Origin: Caballeronia hypogeia | GTDB lineage: Bacteria; Pseudomonadota; Gammaproteobacteria; Burkholderiales; Burkholderiaceae | Assembly: GCF_001544875.2 (NCBI RefSeq) | Contig: NZ_FCOA02000023.1 | Coordinates: forward strand, 1 to 64,000 | Direction: 5' to 3' | DNA length: 64,000 nt | In this document: in pieces, positions 8,867 to 17,203 of the stretch | How the letters are laid out: every line of letters begins with the position of its first letter | Position numbering within the stretch: position 1 is the first letter of the stretch | Translations under genes and position numbers: made by a program | The notes under the pieces: generated by a model | The model's database searches: none | Seen by the model: only the letters and a program-made list of their open reading frames with translations | What the model was told of the DNA's origin: nothing

Positions 8867-9409
8867 ATGACGACGCTGCCCGGCCGGGACATCGGCATGC
8901 GCGCGCGCCCGTTGCGTTACGCGCCGCGCGTGGTCCGCGTCATTCTTGCCGCGTTGGTGTTCCTGTCGCTCTGCCGCGTGGAGGTGCTTCGAGCCGCGAG
9001 CGCCGCACCGGCTTCCGCGCCCGTGACGGCCGAAGCCGGCGGCGGAATCGCCGAAGCCATCCTGCGCATCGTCGTCGTGGTGGCGGTGCTGATCGTGGCC
9101 GGCGGCTTCGCTTTCGCCGGACTCGACATCATCAGGCGCACGCTCGGCGACGAGAAGACACGTTTCGGCTTGCGCAGGCACTGGGGCGGTTTCGGCGGCG
9201 CATCGACGGGCTGGTATCTATCACCGGGACTCGTGCGGCTGCTGCTTGGCGGGCTGCTCGCGTTGTTCGCCGCGATGCTTTGCCTGACCAGCGTCGAGGC
9301 GGTATTCAATCAGAAAAACGCGAAGCAGCCGTCTGAAGCGGGCGCGGCGTCCGCTTCGAGCGCGCCGTCCGCCGCGGACGCGGGCAAGTCGCAGCACAAG
9401 GCCGAATGA
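8867..9409 (+). CDS. Small membrane protein coupled to KAP-like NTPase
   Basis: A 180-residue protein I do not recognise. Three hydrophobic stretches are visible: about residues 22-44 (VVRVILAALVFLSLC, possibly a signal anchor), about 58-85 (ILRIVVVVAVLIVAGGFAFA) and about 118-142 (GLVRLLLGGLLALFAAMLCL). The loop between the last two is basic and aromatic, and the C-terminus is an Ala/Ser/Lys-rich tail. ATG 8867 is preceded by CGGAG. The next gene, encoding a large membrane NTPase, begins 12 bp after its stop, so the two are very probably one functional unit at the inner membrane. Confidence 0.7.
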   Translation: MTTLPGRDIGMRARPLRYAPRVVRVILAALVFLSLCRVEVLRAASAAPASAPVTAEAGGGIAEAILRIVVVVAVLIVAGGFAFAGLDIIRRTLGDEKTRFGLRRHWGGFGGASTGWYLSPGLVRLLLGGLLALFAAMLCLTSVEAVFNQKNAKQPSEAGAASASSAPSAADAGKSQHKAE

Positions 9410-9421
9410 GCGGAGCGCATC

Positions 9422-12400
9422 ATGCCGATACGCATGAAGATCACGGCCGACCCGCTCAATCCCGCGAACATCGCATCGACGAAGCCGGCCAATTCGCCCG
9501 CGCGTCGCATCTTCGAGCACGAACTGAAGCGCTATTGCGATGGCCAGACGCGCGGTCGGTCGTTTCTCATCGCAGGGCATCGGGGCGCAGGGAAGACGAC
9601 ACTGGTCGCGGACGTCATCGACGAAGCAGTCAAGGCCGCCAACGCGGGCGCGACGAGACTTCGGCCGCTGCCGGTTTTTCTGCACGGCCCGAGTCTTTTC
9701 CTCGATCTCAACGAGCTTGCCGACGACGAGCCAGCGCCGCCGCCCGCGACGAAAGAACCGCCGGCGCCCGATGCGCCCCAGGCATCGGCGCTGGAGGAAA
9801 TCGCGAAGGCGGTGCTCTCGGTCACGTCGAAGAAGGAATCCGAAGAGAAGGCCGACGAGCCGGTCAGTCTCGAAGCGCGTGCAAAGCGATCGCTGGAGCA
9901 GGTTGTTCTGTGTCTGCACCGCGCGGTGATGGAGGAATTCGCCAACAGTTACCGGCGCCATGTTTCCGCGATGCTCGGGCAGAAACCGCAAGCGGAAGAC
10001 ACCGCCGCGTCGCCGGACGGGCCCAAGCCTGATGTCGTGCCCGGCCAGTCACCGCCGGAAGTGCAAGCCGGCGCCGCCAGTCCGCCACCCAAAGCGGCCG
10101 ACCCGTCAAAGGCCGCGGCGACGCCCGCATCGACGCCGGAGCCGGAGTCGCCGGACACCGGCCTTGCCGATGACGCCGACGCCATCCTGTTGCACGAGAA
10201 AAGCGACTGGCTCGAACTCGCGGCCCAGTTCGAGACCGAGCTGATGGAAAATCCTCCCGCCGTGAGGTTGCGCCAGTTCTACGCGTGCATTGGCGCGCTG
10301 GGCTCGGGAGTGCTGCGCGCGCCGCAAAATCCGCGAGTCGATACCCGGGCTTCCGATCAGGGCGCGCGGGAACTGGTTGCGCTCAACGGAATCTGCATGG
10401 CGCATCAGCGTGTGTCGGGCGAGCTGAGCGGACGTAATATCGACGCATCGAGCGAAAAGAGCGAGACGCGCAGCGAAACGCAAAGCACCTGGGCGGGCCA
10501 GGATGTGCTCAAGCCGCTGACCGCGATTCTGTCGGGCGCGCTGGTGGCGGGCGGCGCGGTCGCAGGCTTGAAAAGCGCGTGGATGGCCGTGTTGCTCGGC
10601 GCGTTCACGTCGCTCGGGGCGGCGTGGGCGTTCAAGTATTCGTCATCGACCACGAAGAGTCACGAACGCCAGCTCGATCTGACTTTCATTCCCAACCTCA
10701 GGGCCGAGACGCTCGACCGCGTGCTGCCCACGCTGCTGCGCCGGCTGACGAATGCGGGACTCGCGCCTGTGCTGGTCATCGATGAGCTGGACAAGCTCGG
10801 CGAGCTTTCATGGCGGCTCGAAGCGATGGTGCGTTATCTCAAGAAGCTGATGACCGAGAATGTCTTCTCCTGTTTTCTCACCGACCGGAGTTATCTGGAA
10901 TTCGTGTCCCTGGGCGAGCGCAAGCAGGCTTATGGCAAGACCTATTCCTACTTTTCGCATTCGCTGTTCGTGTTCTACGAGCCGCGTGATCTCGACGCCT
11001 ACATGACCGATTTGTTCGACATCACCGGCAGCGTGACTGAAGAAATCGATGTGGAACTGCTCAAGTGGATCCTGCGTCACCGTTCGGAGATGCACGCGCT
11101 TGGACTCAGCCGCGAGATCGCCGCGTTACGGATGAACGACAACGACATCGTCATTCAAGGCGACCTTCGGAAGTCGCCGCTCTACACCATCGACCTGACG
11201 CTGCAGGTGGCCATCGAGTACTTTTTGAGCCGCGAAGACGTCAATCAATGGCTGGCGCTACGCCCGAAGATGCGGCTTACCCTCATCGACGCGCTTTACT
11301 ACATATCGCGTTGCTGGCGCAATGGCGATGCTGAGATCGACCTGAGCTCGCCGGGCGGAGAAACGATGTTCTTCGACTATCTTCGGGGGCGCGTGAATCT
11401 CGTCGAGGTAAGCAGACGCGGCCAGTCTGACGCTCAGGCAAGCGATGCGACCTTCGAGGCGCTGATAGAAAGCGACAGGACGACGTTGCTCAACATCGTC
11501 CGGGAACTCGCGAAGGAATTGGCCGCGCTGGCGCCGCGCTTCAAGTCTCCGCCGGGCACCAAGACGCCGTTGCCGCCGGGGGCCGTGGTGCCGCGCAGCG
11601 AAGTGCTGGGCGCCGTGCGCTCGGAAATGGAGTCCATCCTCGAAGAAACGGGACCGTGGCGATACCGTTTCCGCAAGGTGATTGAAGACGTGACGATCCA
11701 GCCGTTCGCACAAGCGGGAGCAACGGCTAGTCCTGACGCCGCTGGCGTGGTGCTCGGCGAAGCTTCGGGCGTGACGCAGCAAGGCGAAGCGGAGAAGGCG
11801 GAAAGCATGGCCGAGCGGCTCGACAAGATAGCCCAGCGCGCCCGGCCTTCCATTGATTATCTCGACCGGCTCGAACGCGTGCTTTCGCCGTTGGTGCTCT
11901 CTCTGGATCGTCCGGATACGTCGGTCTATCAAACGCTTTCCGACCGCCTCGGCCTGATCCCCGTCTCACCCGGCTGGAGCCATGCGCAGCAGGCGCAGAA
12001 CCGCCTCAGGCAGGCCATTTTCACGAACCTGAGCATAGAGGAGCTGCAAACCGATATCACCGATCTCGAAGCGTTCAAAGCCAATGTACAGCTTTGCGTG
12101 CCGTCGATCTGCGCCGCGTTGGGTCTCGCGGTGGGACTGGGGCAATGTCGCGTGCTGCCGGGTGAGCCGTATCCCGCCCCCGCCCCACCTGATTCGGATT
12201 ACTTTCGCGGCTTGCTTGCGCTGTCCACCGGCCTGAAAAGCCGCACTCGTGATATTAGAAGTGTGGAATACACGCTGAAGGAGTTTCAGAATCAATTGAG
12301 AGTGCGTTTTCCCGCGTCGAACGTGACGCTCGAATGGCCCACGCCGCTCTCGGAATCTCCGGCACTAGACCATCCGTTCGATTACATCACGAAATACTGC

Positions 12401-13141
12401 GAAGACTGCCGACTAGGCTGTGCCGGACTCTTGAATTATTCGTTCTGGGGGGAATTCGACTCGCGGGCGTGGCGGAACTTTGATTTCGAGCCCAACGGCG
12501 AGCCGCTTCTGGAAGAAAATCGGCCCACGCAATTCGAGCTTATCTGTTGCGCGGCAGCCGGGCGCGGACCCGCACGCTATTTCGAGCGCAATCCGGTGTC
12601 CGTGCCGGTGGAAGACTGGACGAGCCTGGTCGTGCGCGTCATGAAAAGCTTTGAGATGGGGGGGATCAATTTCAACCCATGGGCTGAGGTTCCGGAAAAT
12701 CTATTTCCGCTTGCATTGCGAATGCTTAACTTCCATCTTCTCGGCCCGGCGCGTATCAGACCCGCGCTGATGGAATGGAGCGCGCTGTTCCGTGACGAAA
12801 TGCTGACCGAGCAGATCGAGTCCTTGTGGTGGCCGTCTCCGCAGCACCTTTCCAGTGAAGACAGCTTTGTGAAGAGGGTGATCGTGTATGTGCGCTCCGA
12901 GCCGCACTCGGCGTCACTCGCATGGACCCGTTCGCCACCAGGCGAGGCGCTTGTCGTGGTGACGGCGAGGGAGTTCGATGACCAGGTCGCAGCGCTGTTG
13001 CCGCTCGTCGGTGCGGGATCCGAAATCCGCTTGCGATGGGAAGGGAAAATCCAAGGCAGCTTTCGGACGAGGGTTGGCAATATGCTCGCCGGCTACAAGG
13101 GCAAACTGAACGTCAGCGCCGAGACTATTTCCGAGGAATGA
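9422..13141 (+). CDS. Large KAP-like P-loop NTPase with transmembrane insertion
   Basis: A 1239-residue protein. Walker A GHRGAGKTT lies at residues 52-60 and a Walker B-like VLVIDELDKLG at about 449-459. Between them sit a Pro/Ala-rich low-complexity linker (about 185-235) and a hydrophobic hairpin (about 363-408, from PLTAILSGALVAGGAVAGL on). Transmembrane helices inserted inside the P-loop domain are the hallmark of KAP-family NTPases, so that family is the best guess. The roughly 700 C-terminal residues show no domain I know, but contain Cys pairs near YCEDCRLGCAG. It forms a two-gene unit with the small membrane protein. KAP NTPases occur in membrane-linked and anti-phage contexts; the function here is unknown. 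Confidence 0.72.
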   Translation: MPIRMKITADPLNPANIASTKPANSPARRIFEHELKRYCDGQTRGRSFLIAGHRGAGKTTLVADVIDEAVKAANAGATRLRPLPVFLHGPSLFLDLNELADDEPAPPPATKEPPAPDAPQASALEEIAKAVLSVTSKKESEEKADEPVSLEARAKRSLEQVVLCLHRAVMEEFANSYRRHVSAMLGQKPQAEDTAASPDGPKPDVVPGQSPPEVQAGAASPPPKAADPSKAAATPASTPEPESPDTGLADDADAILLHEKSDWLELAAQFETELMENPPAVRLRQFYACIGALGSGVLRAPQNPRVDTRASDQGARELVALNGICMAHQRVSGELSGRNIDASSEKSETRSETQSTWAGQDVLKPLTAILSGALVAGGAVAGLKSAWMAVLLGAFTSLGAAWAFKYSSSTTKSHERQLDLTFIPNLRAETLDRVLPTLLRRLTNAGLAPVLVIDELDKLGELSWRLEAMVRYLKKLMTENVFSCFLTDRSYLEFVSLGERKQAYGKTYSYFSHSLFVFYEPRDLDAYMTDLFDITGSVTEEIDVELLKWILRHRSEMHALGLSREIAALRMNDNDIVIQGDLRKSPLYTIDLTLQVAIEYFLSREDVNQWLALRPKMRLTLIDALYYISRCWRNGDAEIDLSSPGGETMFFDYLRGRVNLVEVSRRGQSDAQASDATFEALIESDRTTLLNIVRELAKELAALAPRFKSPPGTKTPLPPGAVVPRSEVLGAVRSEMESILEETGPWRYRFRKVIEDVTIQPFAQAGATASPDAAGVVLGEASGVTQQGEAEKAESMAERLDKIAQRARPSIDYLDRLERVLSPLVLSLDRPDTSVYQTLSDRLGLIPVSPGWSHAQQAQNRLRQAIFTNLSIEELQTDITDLEAFKANVQLCVPSICAALGLAVGLGQCRVLPGEPYPAPAPPDSDYFRGLLALSTGLKSRTRDIRSVEYTLKEFQNQLRVRFPASNVTLEWPTPLSESPALDHPFDYITKYCEDCRLGCAGLLNYSFWGEFDSRAWRNFDFEPNGEPLLEENRPTQFELICCAAAGRGPARYFERNPVSVPVEDWTSLVVRVMKSFEMGGINFNPWAEVPENLFPLALRMLNFHLLGPARIRPALMEWSALFRDEMLTEQIESLWWPSPQHLSSEDSFVKRVIVYVRSEPHSASLAWTRSPPGEALVVVTAREFDDQVAALLPLVGAGSEIRLRWEGKIQGSFRTRVGNMLAGYKGKLNVSAETISEE

Positions 13142-13158
13142 GCGTGGCGCGATGCGAA

Positions 13159-13197
13159 GCCGGATTCCGCGCGCGGCCCAGGCGCGTGGAATCCGGC
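13159..13197. terminator. Hairpin between convergent genes
   Basis: GCCGGATTCC (13159-13168) pairs with GGAATCCGGC (13188-13197); the GC-rich interior can extend the stem. It lies between the convergent NTPase gene and dgdA and may act as a bidirectional terminator, though no T-run is present. Confidence 0.5.
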
Positions 13198-13209
13198 GCT
13201 CACATCACG

Positions 13210-14511
13210 TTACATCGCCCGCTCGATCGCCTTGCCCAGCAGCTCGACGCCCAGATCGATCTCCTCCTCGCTCACCGTCAGCGGCGGTGCGATGCGGAAC
13301 ACCCCGCCCATGCCCGGCAACTGCACGATGTTCATGCTCAAGCCGAGCTTCATGCACTCGCGCGTGATCTTCGCGCCGAGGCCATCGGCGGGCTCCTTGG
13401 TGCGCCGGTTCTTGACGATCTCGACGCCCATCAGGAGACCGCGTCCGCGCACGTCGCCGATGCACTCATGACGCTCCATCAGATTCAGCAGACCATTTCT
13501 GAGCCGTGCGCTCATCACGTTCGCGCGCGCGACCAGTCCTTCGCGTTCGACGACATCCAGCACGCGCAAGCCGACGGCGGCGGGAAGCGGATCTGATACG
13601 TGCGTCGTATAGAACAGATAGCCGCGCTCGTGCGCCTTCTCTTCGATCTCCGCCGAGGTCACCACCGCCGCGAGCGGCAAACCGGCGCCGAGCGTCTTCG
13701 ATAGAGTGAGAATGTCGGGCGTGACGCCGTCGCGCTCGAAGGCGAACATCGTGCCCGCGCGGCCGATGCCGGTCTGCGCTTCGTCGAGGATCAGCAGCAT
13801 GCCGCGCTGTTCGCATTTGCGCTTGAGCGCCGCCATATAGCCTTCCGGCAATTCGATGATGCCGCCCGAAGAAAGGATCGGCTCCGCGATGAAGGCCGCG
13901 AGATTGCCGCTCGACTGACGGTCGATCAGATCGAACGCATAGTCGAGCTCGGCGAGGTAATCGTATTTGCCATTGCGCTCGAATTGCGGGCGATACGTGA
14001 ACGGCGCGGGAATCGCGAACGAACCGACCGCCGCCGGACCAACGCCCTTGCGGCCCGCGCTGTAGGTCGCCGACGCGGCATGACCCGTCATGCCATGCCA
14101 CGACTGCGCGAATCCGACGACTTCGTACTTTCCGGTCACGAGCTTCGCCATGCGGATGGCCGCTTCGTTCGACTCCGCTCCGGTGCTCAGCAGGAGAGCA
14201 CGGTCGAGGCCGGCGGGCGTGATGTCGGCGAGGCGCGTCGCAAGATCGACAACGGGCCGCGACAGCATTCCGCTGAACAGATGATCGAGCTTGCCCGCAT
14301 ATTCGCTGATGACCGAGACGATCTCCGGATGGCTGTGGCCGAGCACGGCGCTCATCTGTCCCGAAGTGAAATCGAGGATCGCGCGGCCGTCCGCGTCATA
14401 GACGAAGCTGCCCTGCGCGCGCTCGATGATCATCGGCTCGAAAGTGCCGCCGTAGCGGATCAGGTGCTGCCTGGCATTGCGCCAGAAAACTGCATCGTCG
14501 TTCAGGGACAC
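13210..14511 (-). CDS. dgdA: 2,2-dialkylglycine decarboxylase
   Basis: A 433-residue PLP enzyme, the exact length of the Burkholderia cepacia dialkylglycine decarboxylase, which decarboxylates 2-aminoisobutyrate-type amino acids and then transaminates pyruvate. The residues known to matter in that enzyme are all in register: Gln52, Trp138 (SWHG), Asp243 (LDEAQTG), the PLP lysine Lys272 (LSKTLGAG) and Arg406 (VFRIAPP). The sequence from SLNDDAVFWRNARQHL on is near-identical to the published family member as I recall it. Divergent from the regulator gene dgdR, as in B. cepacia. Cytosolic. Confidence 0.95.
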   Translation of the reverse strand: MSLNDDAVFWRNARQHLIRYGGTFEPMIIERAQGSFVYDADGRAILDFTSGQMSAVLGHSHPEIVSVISEYAGKLDHLFSGMLSRPVVDLATRLADITPAGLDRALLLSTGAESNEAAIRMAKLVTGKYEVVGFAQSWHGMTGHAASATYSAGRKGVGPAAVGSFAIPAPFTYRPQFERNGKYDYLAELDYAFDLIDRQSSGNLAAFIAEPILSSGGIIELPEGYMAALKRKCEQRGMLLILDEAQTGIGRAGTMFAFERDGVTPDILTLSKTLGAGLPLAAVVTSAEIEEKAHERGYLFYTTHVSDPLPAAVGLRVLDVVEREGLVARANVMSARLRNGLLNLMERHECIGDVRGRGLLMGVEIVKNRRTKEPADGLGAKITRECMKLGLSMNIVQLPGMGGVFRIAPPLTVSEEEIDLGVELLGKAIERAM

Positions 14512-14571
14512 GGCGCACTCCTCGCGGAAACGTTGGGGATGACTTGCAGTCTAGTCGCCTCTCTGGTTTTA

Positions 14572-14589
14572 TAGAAACGAATAGTTCTA
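14572..14589. promoter_or_regulatory. Inverted repeat between dgdA and dgdR, probable DgdR site
   Basis: TAGAA at 14572-14576 and TTCTA at 14585-14589 are separated by 8 bases, fitting the LysR-type T-N11-A dyad. It lies in the 105-bp divergent region and is the natural place for DgdR to control both genes. Confidence 0.5.
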
Positions 14590-14616
14590 ATGCGAGTTAG
14601 AAAAGGAGCTAATACC

Positions 14617-15474
14617 TTGAGTCAGTCGCTCGAGATCGATTTGTTGCGCTCGTTCGCCGTCATCGCCGAGGTGCGGGCGCTGAGCCGCGCGGCCGAGCGC
14701 GTCGGCCGCACGCAATCCGCGCTGAGCCAGCAGATGAAGCGGCTCGAAGAGATCGTCGATCAGCCCTTGTTTCAGCGCACCGGGCGTGGCGTCGTGCTGA
14801 CGAATCCCGGCGAACGTCTGCTGATCCACGCGCACCGCATTCTGCGACTGCATGACGAGGCAATGGCCGATCTCTCTGGCAAGGGACTGTCGGGCAGCAT
14901 TCGTTTCGGCTGTCCGGACGACTACGCCGCCGTGTTCCTGCCTTCCTTGCTACGGCAGTTTTCGAGTCATCATCCGCACGCGCTCGTCGAAGTCGTGTGC
15001 GGGCCCACGCCGAGACTCATCGAACAACTGCATAAACGCGCGCTCGATCTCGCGATGATCTCGCTTCCTGACAACGACGCGAATGACAACATCATCCGGC
15101 GCGAACAACTGGTGTGGGTCGGCAGCGCGGGCCTCGATGCCGCTCGCTTCGATCCGTTGCCGCTCGCGCTCTCCGACCCGGATACGCTCGATCACGTCGC
15201 GGCCTGCGACGCGCTGCGGCGCGCCGGCCGCGCGTATCGCATCGCGTATGCGAGCAGCAGTCTCGCGGGACTCATCGCGCTGGTGCGCTCGGGACAGGCC
15301 ATCGCCGTCATCACGCAGACGGCCGTGCCGCCGGATCTCTGCGTGCTCGATAGCGATCCGGCGCTGCCCGTCTTGCCCCGCGTCGGCATTACGCTCGAGT
15401 TCGAGCGCGAGCGCCCGTCGCTTCTGACCGCGGCATTCGCGGAACACATCAGGTCCTTGCTGCCGATGCTGTGA
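14617..15474 (+). CDS. dgdR: LysR-type regulator of dialkylglycine decarboxylase
   Basis: A LysR-family repressor/activator of about 285 residues: winged helix-turn-helix in the first 60 residues (RALSRAAERVGRTQSALSQQ), then a substrate-binding-like effector domain. The whole chain resembles DgdR of B. cepacia, including the C-terminal TAAFAEHIRSLLPML. The start is probably the TTG at 14617, which has AAAGGAG 8 bases upstream and gives the family N-terminus SQSLEIDLLRSF; an in-frame ATG at 14590 lacks a ribosome site. Divergent neighbour of dgdA, which it should regulate in response to dialkylglycines. Confidence 0.9.
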   Translation: MSQSLEIDLLRSFAVIAEVRALSRAAERVGRTQSALSQQMKRLEEIVDQPLFQRTGRGVVLTNPGERLLIHAHRILRLHDEAMADLSGKGLSGSIRFGCPDDYAAVFLPSLLRQFSSHHPHALVEVVCGPTPRLIEQLHKRALDLAMISLPDNDANDNIIRREQLVWVGSAGLDAARFDPLPLALSDPDTLDHVAACDALRRAGRAYRIAYASSSLAGLIALVRSGQAIAVITQTAVPPDLCVLDSDPALPVLPRVGITLEFERERPSLLTAAFAEHIRSLLPML

Positions 15475-15606
15475 GCAAGCGTGCAACGCGCTTCCCCCGG
15501 GCAAAAGAAGACAAAGGGGGTATCTGCGAATTTTGCGCGCTTTTGGCACGATTCCCGTCACGCTGATAGATTACCGTGCAGCGGATTCGTCGATCGAGAG
15601 ACTACG

Positions 15607-16665
15607 ATGACTGATAAATCATCACCACGCTCGCCTGTTCCTGCGCTGATCCTGATCGCGGCGATCGTGGCCGCGCTGGTCGCGGCCTTCGCATATACGG
15701 CAGGCTGGCTTTCGCCCAATCGCCTCACGCCCAAGAAGATCGTCGGCAGTCTCGCGCCGCCGGGCGGCGCGGTGCCGGGCTTCAGACGCAATCACGCGAA
15801 GGGCATCTGCTTCACCGGCGACTTCGAATCCAATGGCTCGGGCGCGGCGCTCTCCAAAGCCAAAATGTTCATGCCGGGCACCTTTCCCGTCACCGGGCGC
15901 TTCAATCTGGCGACGCCCGACCCGAAGGCATCGGATGCAATGACGCGCGTGCGCGGCCTGAGCCTGCGCGTCGTCATGCCGGACAGAAGCGAGTGGCGCT
16001 CCGCGATGATCGATGCTCCGATCTTCCCCGTCTCGACGCCGCAGGCATTCTTCGAACTGCAACGTGCGCTCGCCAACAAGAACGATCCCGAGTCGATGCA
16101 GAAGTTCGCCACCGCGCATCCCGAGATTGCCGCGTTCGGCCAATGGGCGGGCAGCGCGCCGTGGAAGGCATCGTATGCGGAGGAACGCTACAACAGCCTG
16201 AATAGCTTTGTGTTCACGAATGCGGACGGCCAGGCCCAGACGGTGCGCTGGTCCTTCGTGCCGGCGGCGAAACCGGAGAACCTGACCGCCGACGACCTGA
16301 AAAAGAAGGGCGCTGACTTTCTCGATGCCGAGATCACGCAACGCGTGCAGGGCGCGCCGCAACGCTGGGCCATGGTCGTGACGGTCGCCGACCCGGGCGA
16401 TCCCACGGCGGACCCGAGCAAGGCGTGGCCGGAAGATCGCCACACGGTGGAAGTAGGCACGCTAGTCGTCAAGGCGATCGAGCCCGAGCCCGACGGGCCG
16501 TGCCGCGATCTCAACTTCGATCCCACCGTGCTGCCCCCCGGCATGCGCGTCTCCGACGATCCCTTCCCCGCCGCGCGCTCGGCCGCCTATTCGGTGTCGT
16601 TCAATCGACGCGCCGCCGAGGACAAGGACTATCCGCACACGCCCGCGCAAGGAGCCAGGCCATGA
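15607..16665 (+). CDS. Catalase-family peroxidase, membrane-anchored
   Basis: A 352-residue haem protein of the small catalase-related peroxidase family (SrpA-like). A single transmembrane or signal-anchor helix is at residues 10-31, so the enzyme faces the periplasm. The distal His63 is in RRNHAKGICFTG, and a proximal-side region ending AARSAAYSVSFNRR near residue 330 probably gives the haem tyrosine. It is shorter than classical catalases (about 480 residues or more) and usually acts as a peroxidase rather than a catalase. Its TGA overlaps the ATG of the cytochrome b561 gene, so the two form a periplasmic peroxidase with a membrane electron donor. Confidence 0.87.
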   Translation: MTDKSSPRSPVPALILIAAIVAALVAAFAYTAGWLSPNRLTPKKIVGSLAPPGGAVPGFRRNHAKGICFTGDFESNGSGAALSKAKMFMPGTFPVTGRFNLATPDPKASDAMTRVRGLSLRVVMPDRSEWRSAMIDAPIFPVSTPQAFFELQRALANKNDPESMQKFATAHPEIAAFGQWAGSAPWKASYAEERYNSLNSFVFTNADGQAQTVRWSFVPAAKPENLTADDLKKKGADFLDAEITQRVQGAPQRWAMVVTVADPGDPTADPSKAWPEDRHTVEVGTLVVKAIEPEPDGPCRDLNFDPTVLPPGMRVSDDPFPAARSAAYSVSFNRRAAEDKDYPHTPAQGARP

Positions 16666-17195
16666 ACGCGATCCACGAGCGCTTCTCGCCACTGCAGCGC
16701 GCGCTGCACTGGATCATGGCGATCTGCATCCTCGCGATGCTGTTCATCGGCGTCGGCATGGTGTCGACGGTCAGGCCGGACTATCTGAAGCTGGTGTCGA
16801 TCCACAAGCCGCTGGGCGTCGCGATTCTCGTGCTCGCGCTGATTCGCCTTGCGGTGCGCATCACACGCGGCGCGCCGCCGCTGCCCGCGAACATGCCGGA
16901 ACCGATGAAGCTCGCTGCTTACCTGTCGCACTATGCGTTCTACGCGCTGATGATCGCGTTGCCGCTGCTCGGATACGGCATGTTGTCGGCGGCGGACTAT
17001 CCCATCGTGTTGGGCGGATTCACGCTGCCCTCGCTCCTGCCGCACAGCAATTCATTGCACACGCTGCTGTGGAACGCGCATCGCTTTCTTGCGCTGTGCT
17101 TCTTCGCGCTGATCGTCGTGCATCTCGCTGCGGCGCTGTTTCATGCGCTCGTGCGGCGCGACGGCGTGTTTCACGCGATGGCGCCCTGGAAGTAG
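16662..17195 (+). CDS. Cytochrome b561
   Basis: A 177-residue four-helix membrane cytochrome of the bacterial b561 family. Histidines suited to haem ligation occur in QRALHWIM, SIHKPLG, LSHYAFY and in the last helix (ALIVVHLAAALFHAL). It starts inside the stop of the peroxidase gene (ATGA at 16662) with GGAG upstream. The coupling suggests that it passes electrons from the quinone pool to the peroxidase, as seen for similar pairs in proteobacteria. Confidence 0.9.
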   Translation: MNAIHERFSPLQRALHWIMAICILAMLFIGVGMVSTVRPDYLKLVSIHKPLGVAILVLALIRLAVRITRGAPPLPANMPEPMKLAAYLSHYAFYALMIALPLLGYGMLSAADYPIVLGGFTLPSLLPHSNSLHTLLWNAHRFLALCFFALIVVHLAAALFHALVRRDGVFHAMAPWK

Positions 17196-17203
17196 CGCCC
17201 GAG

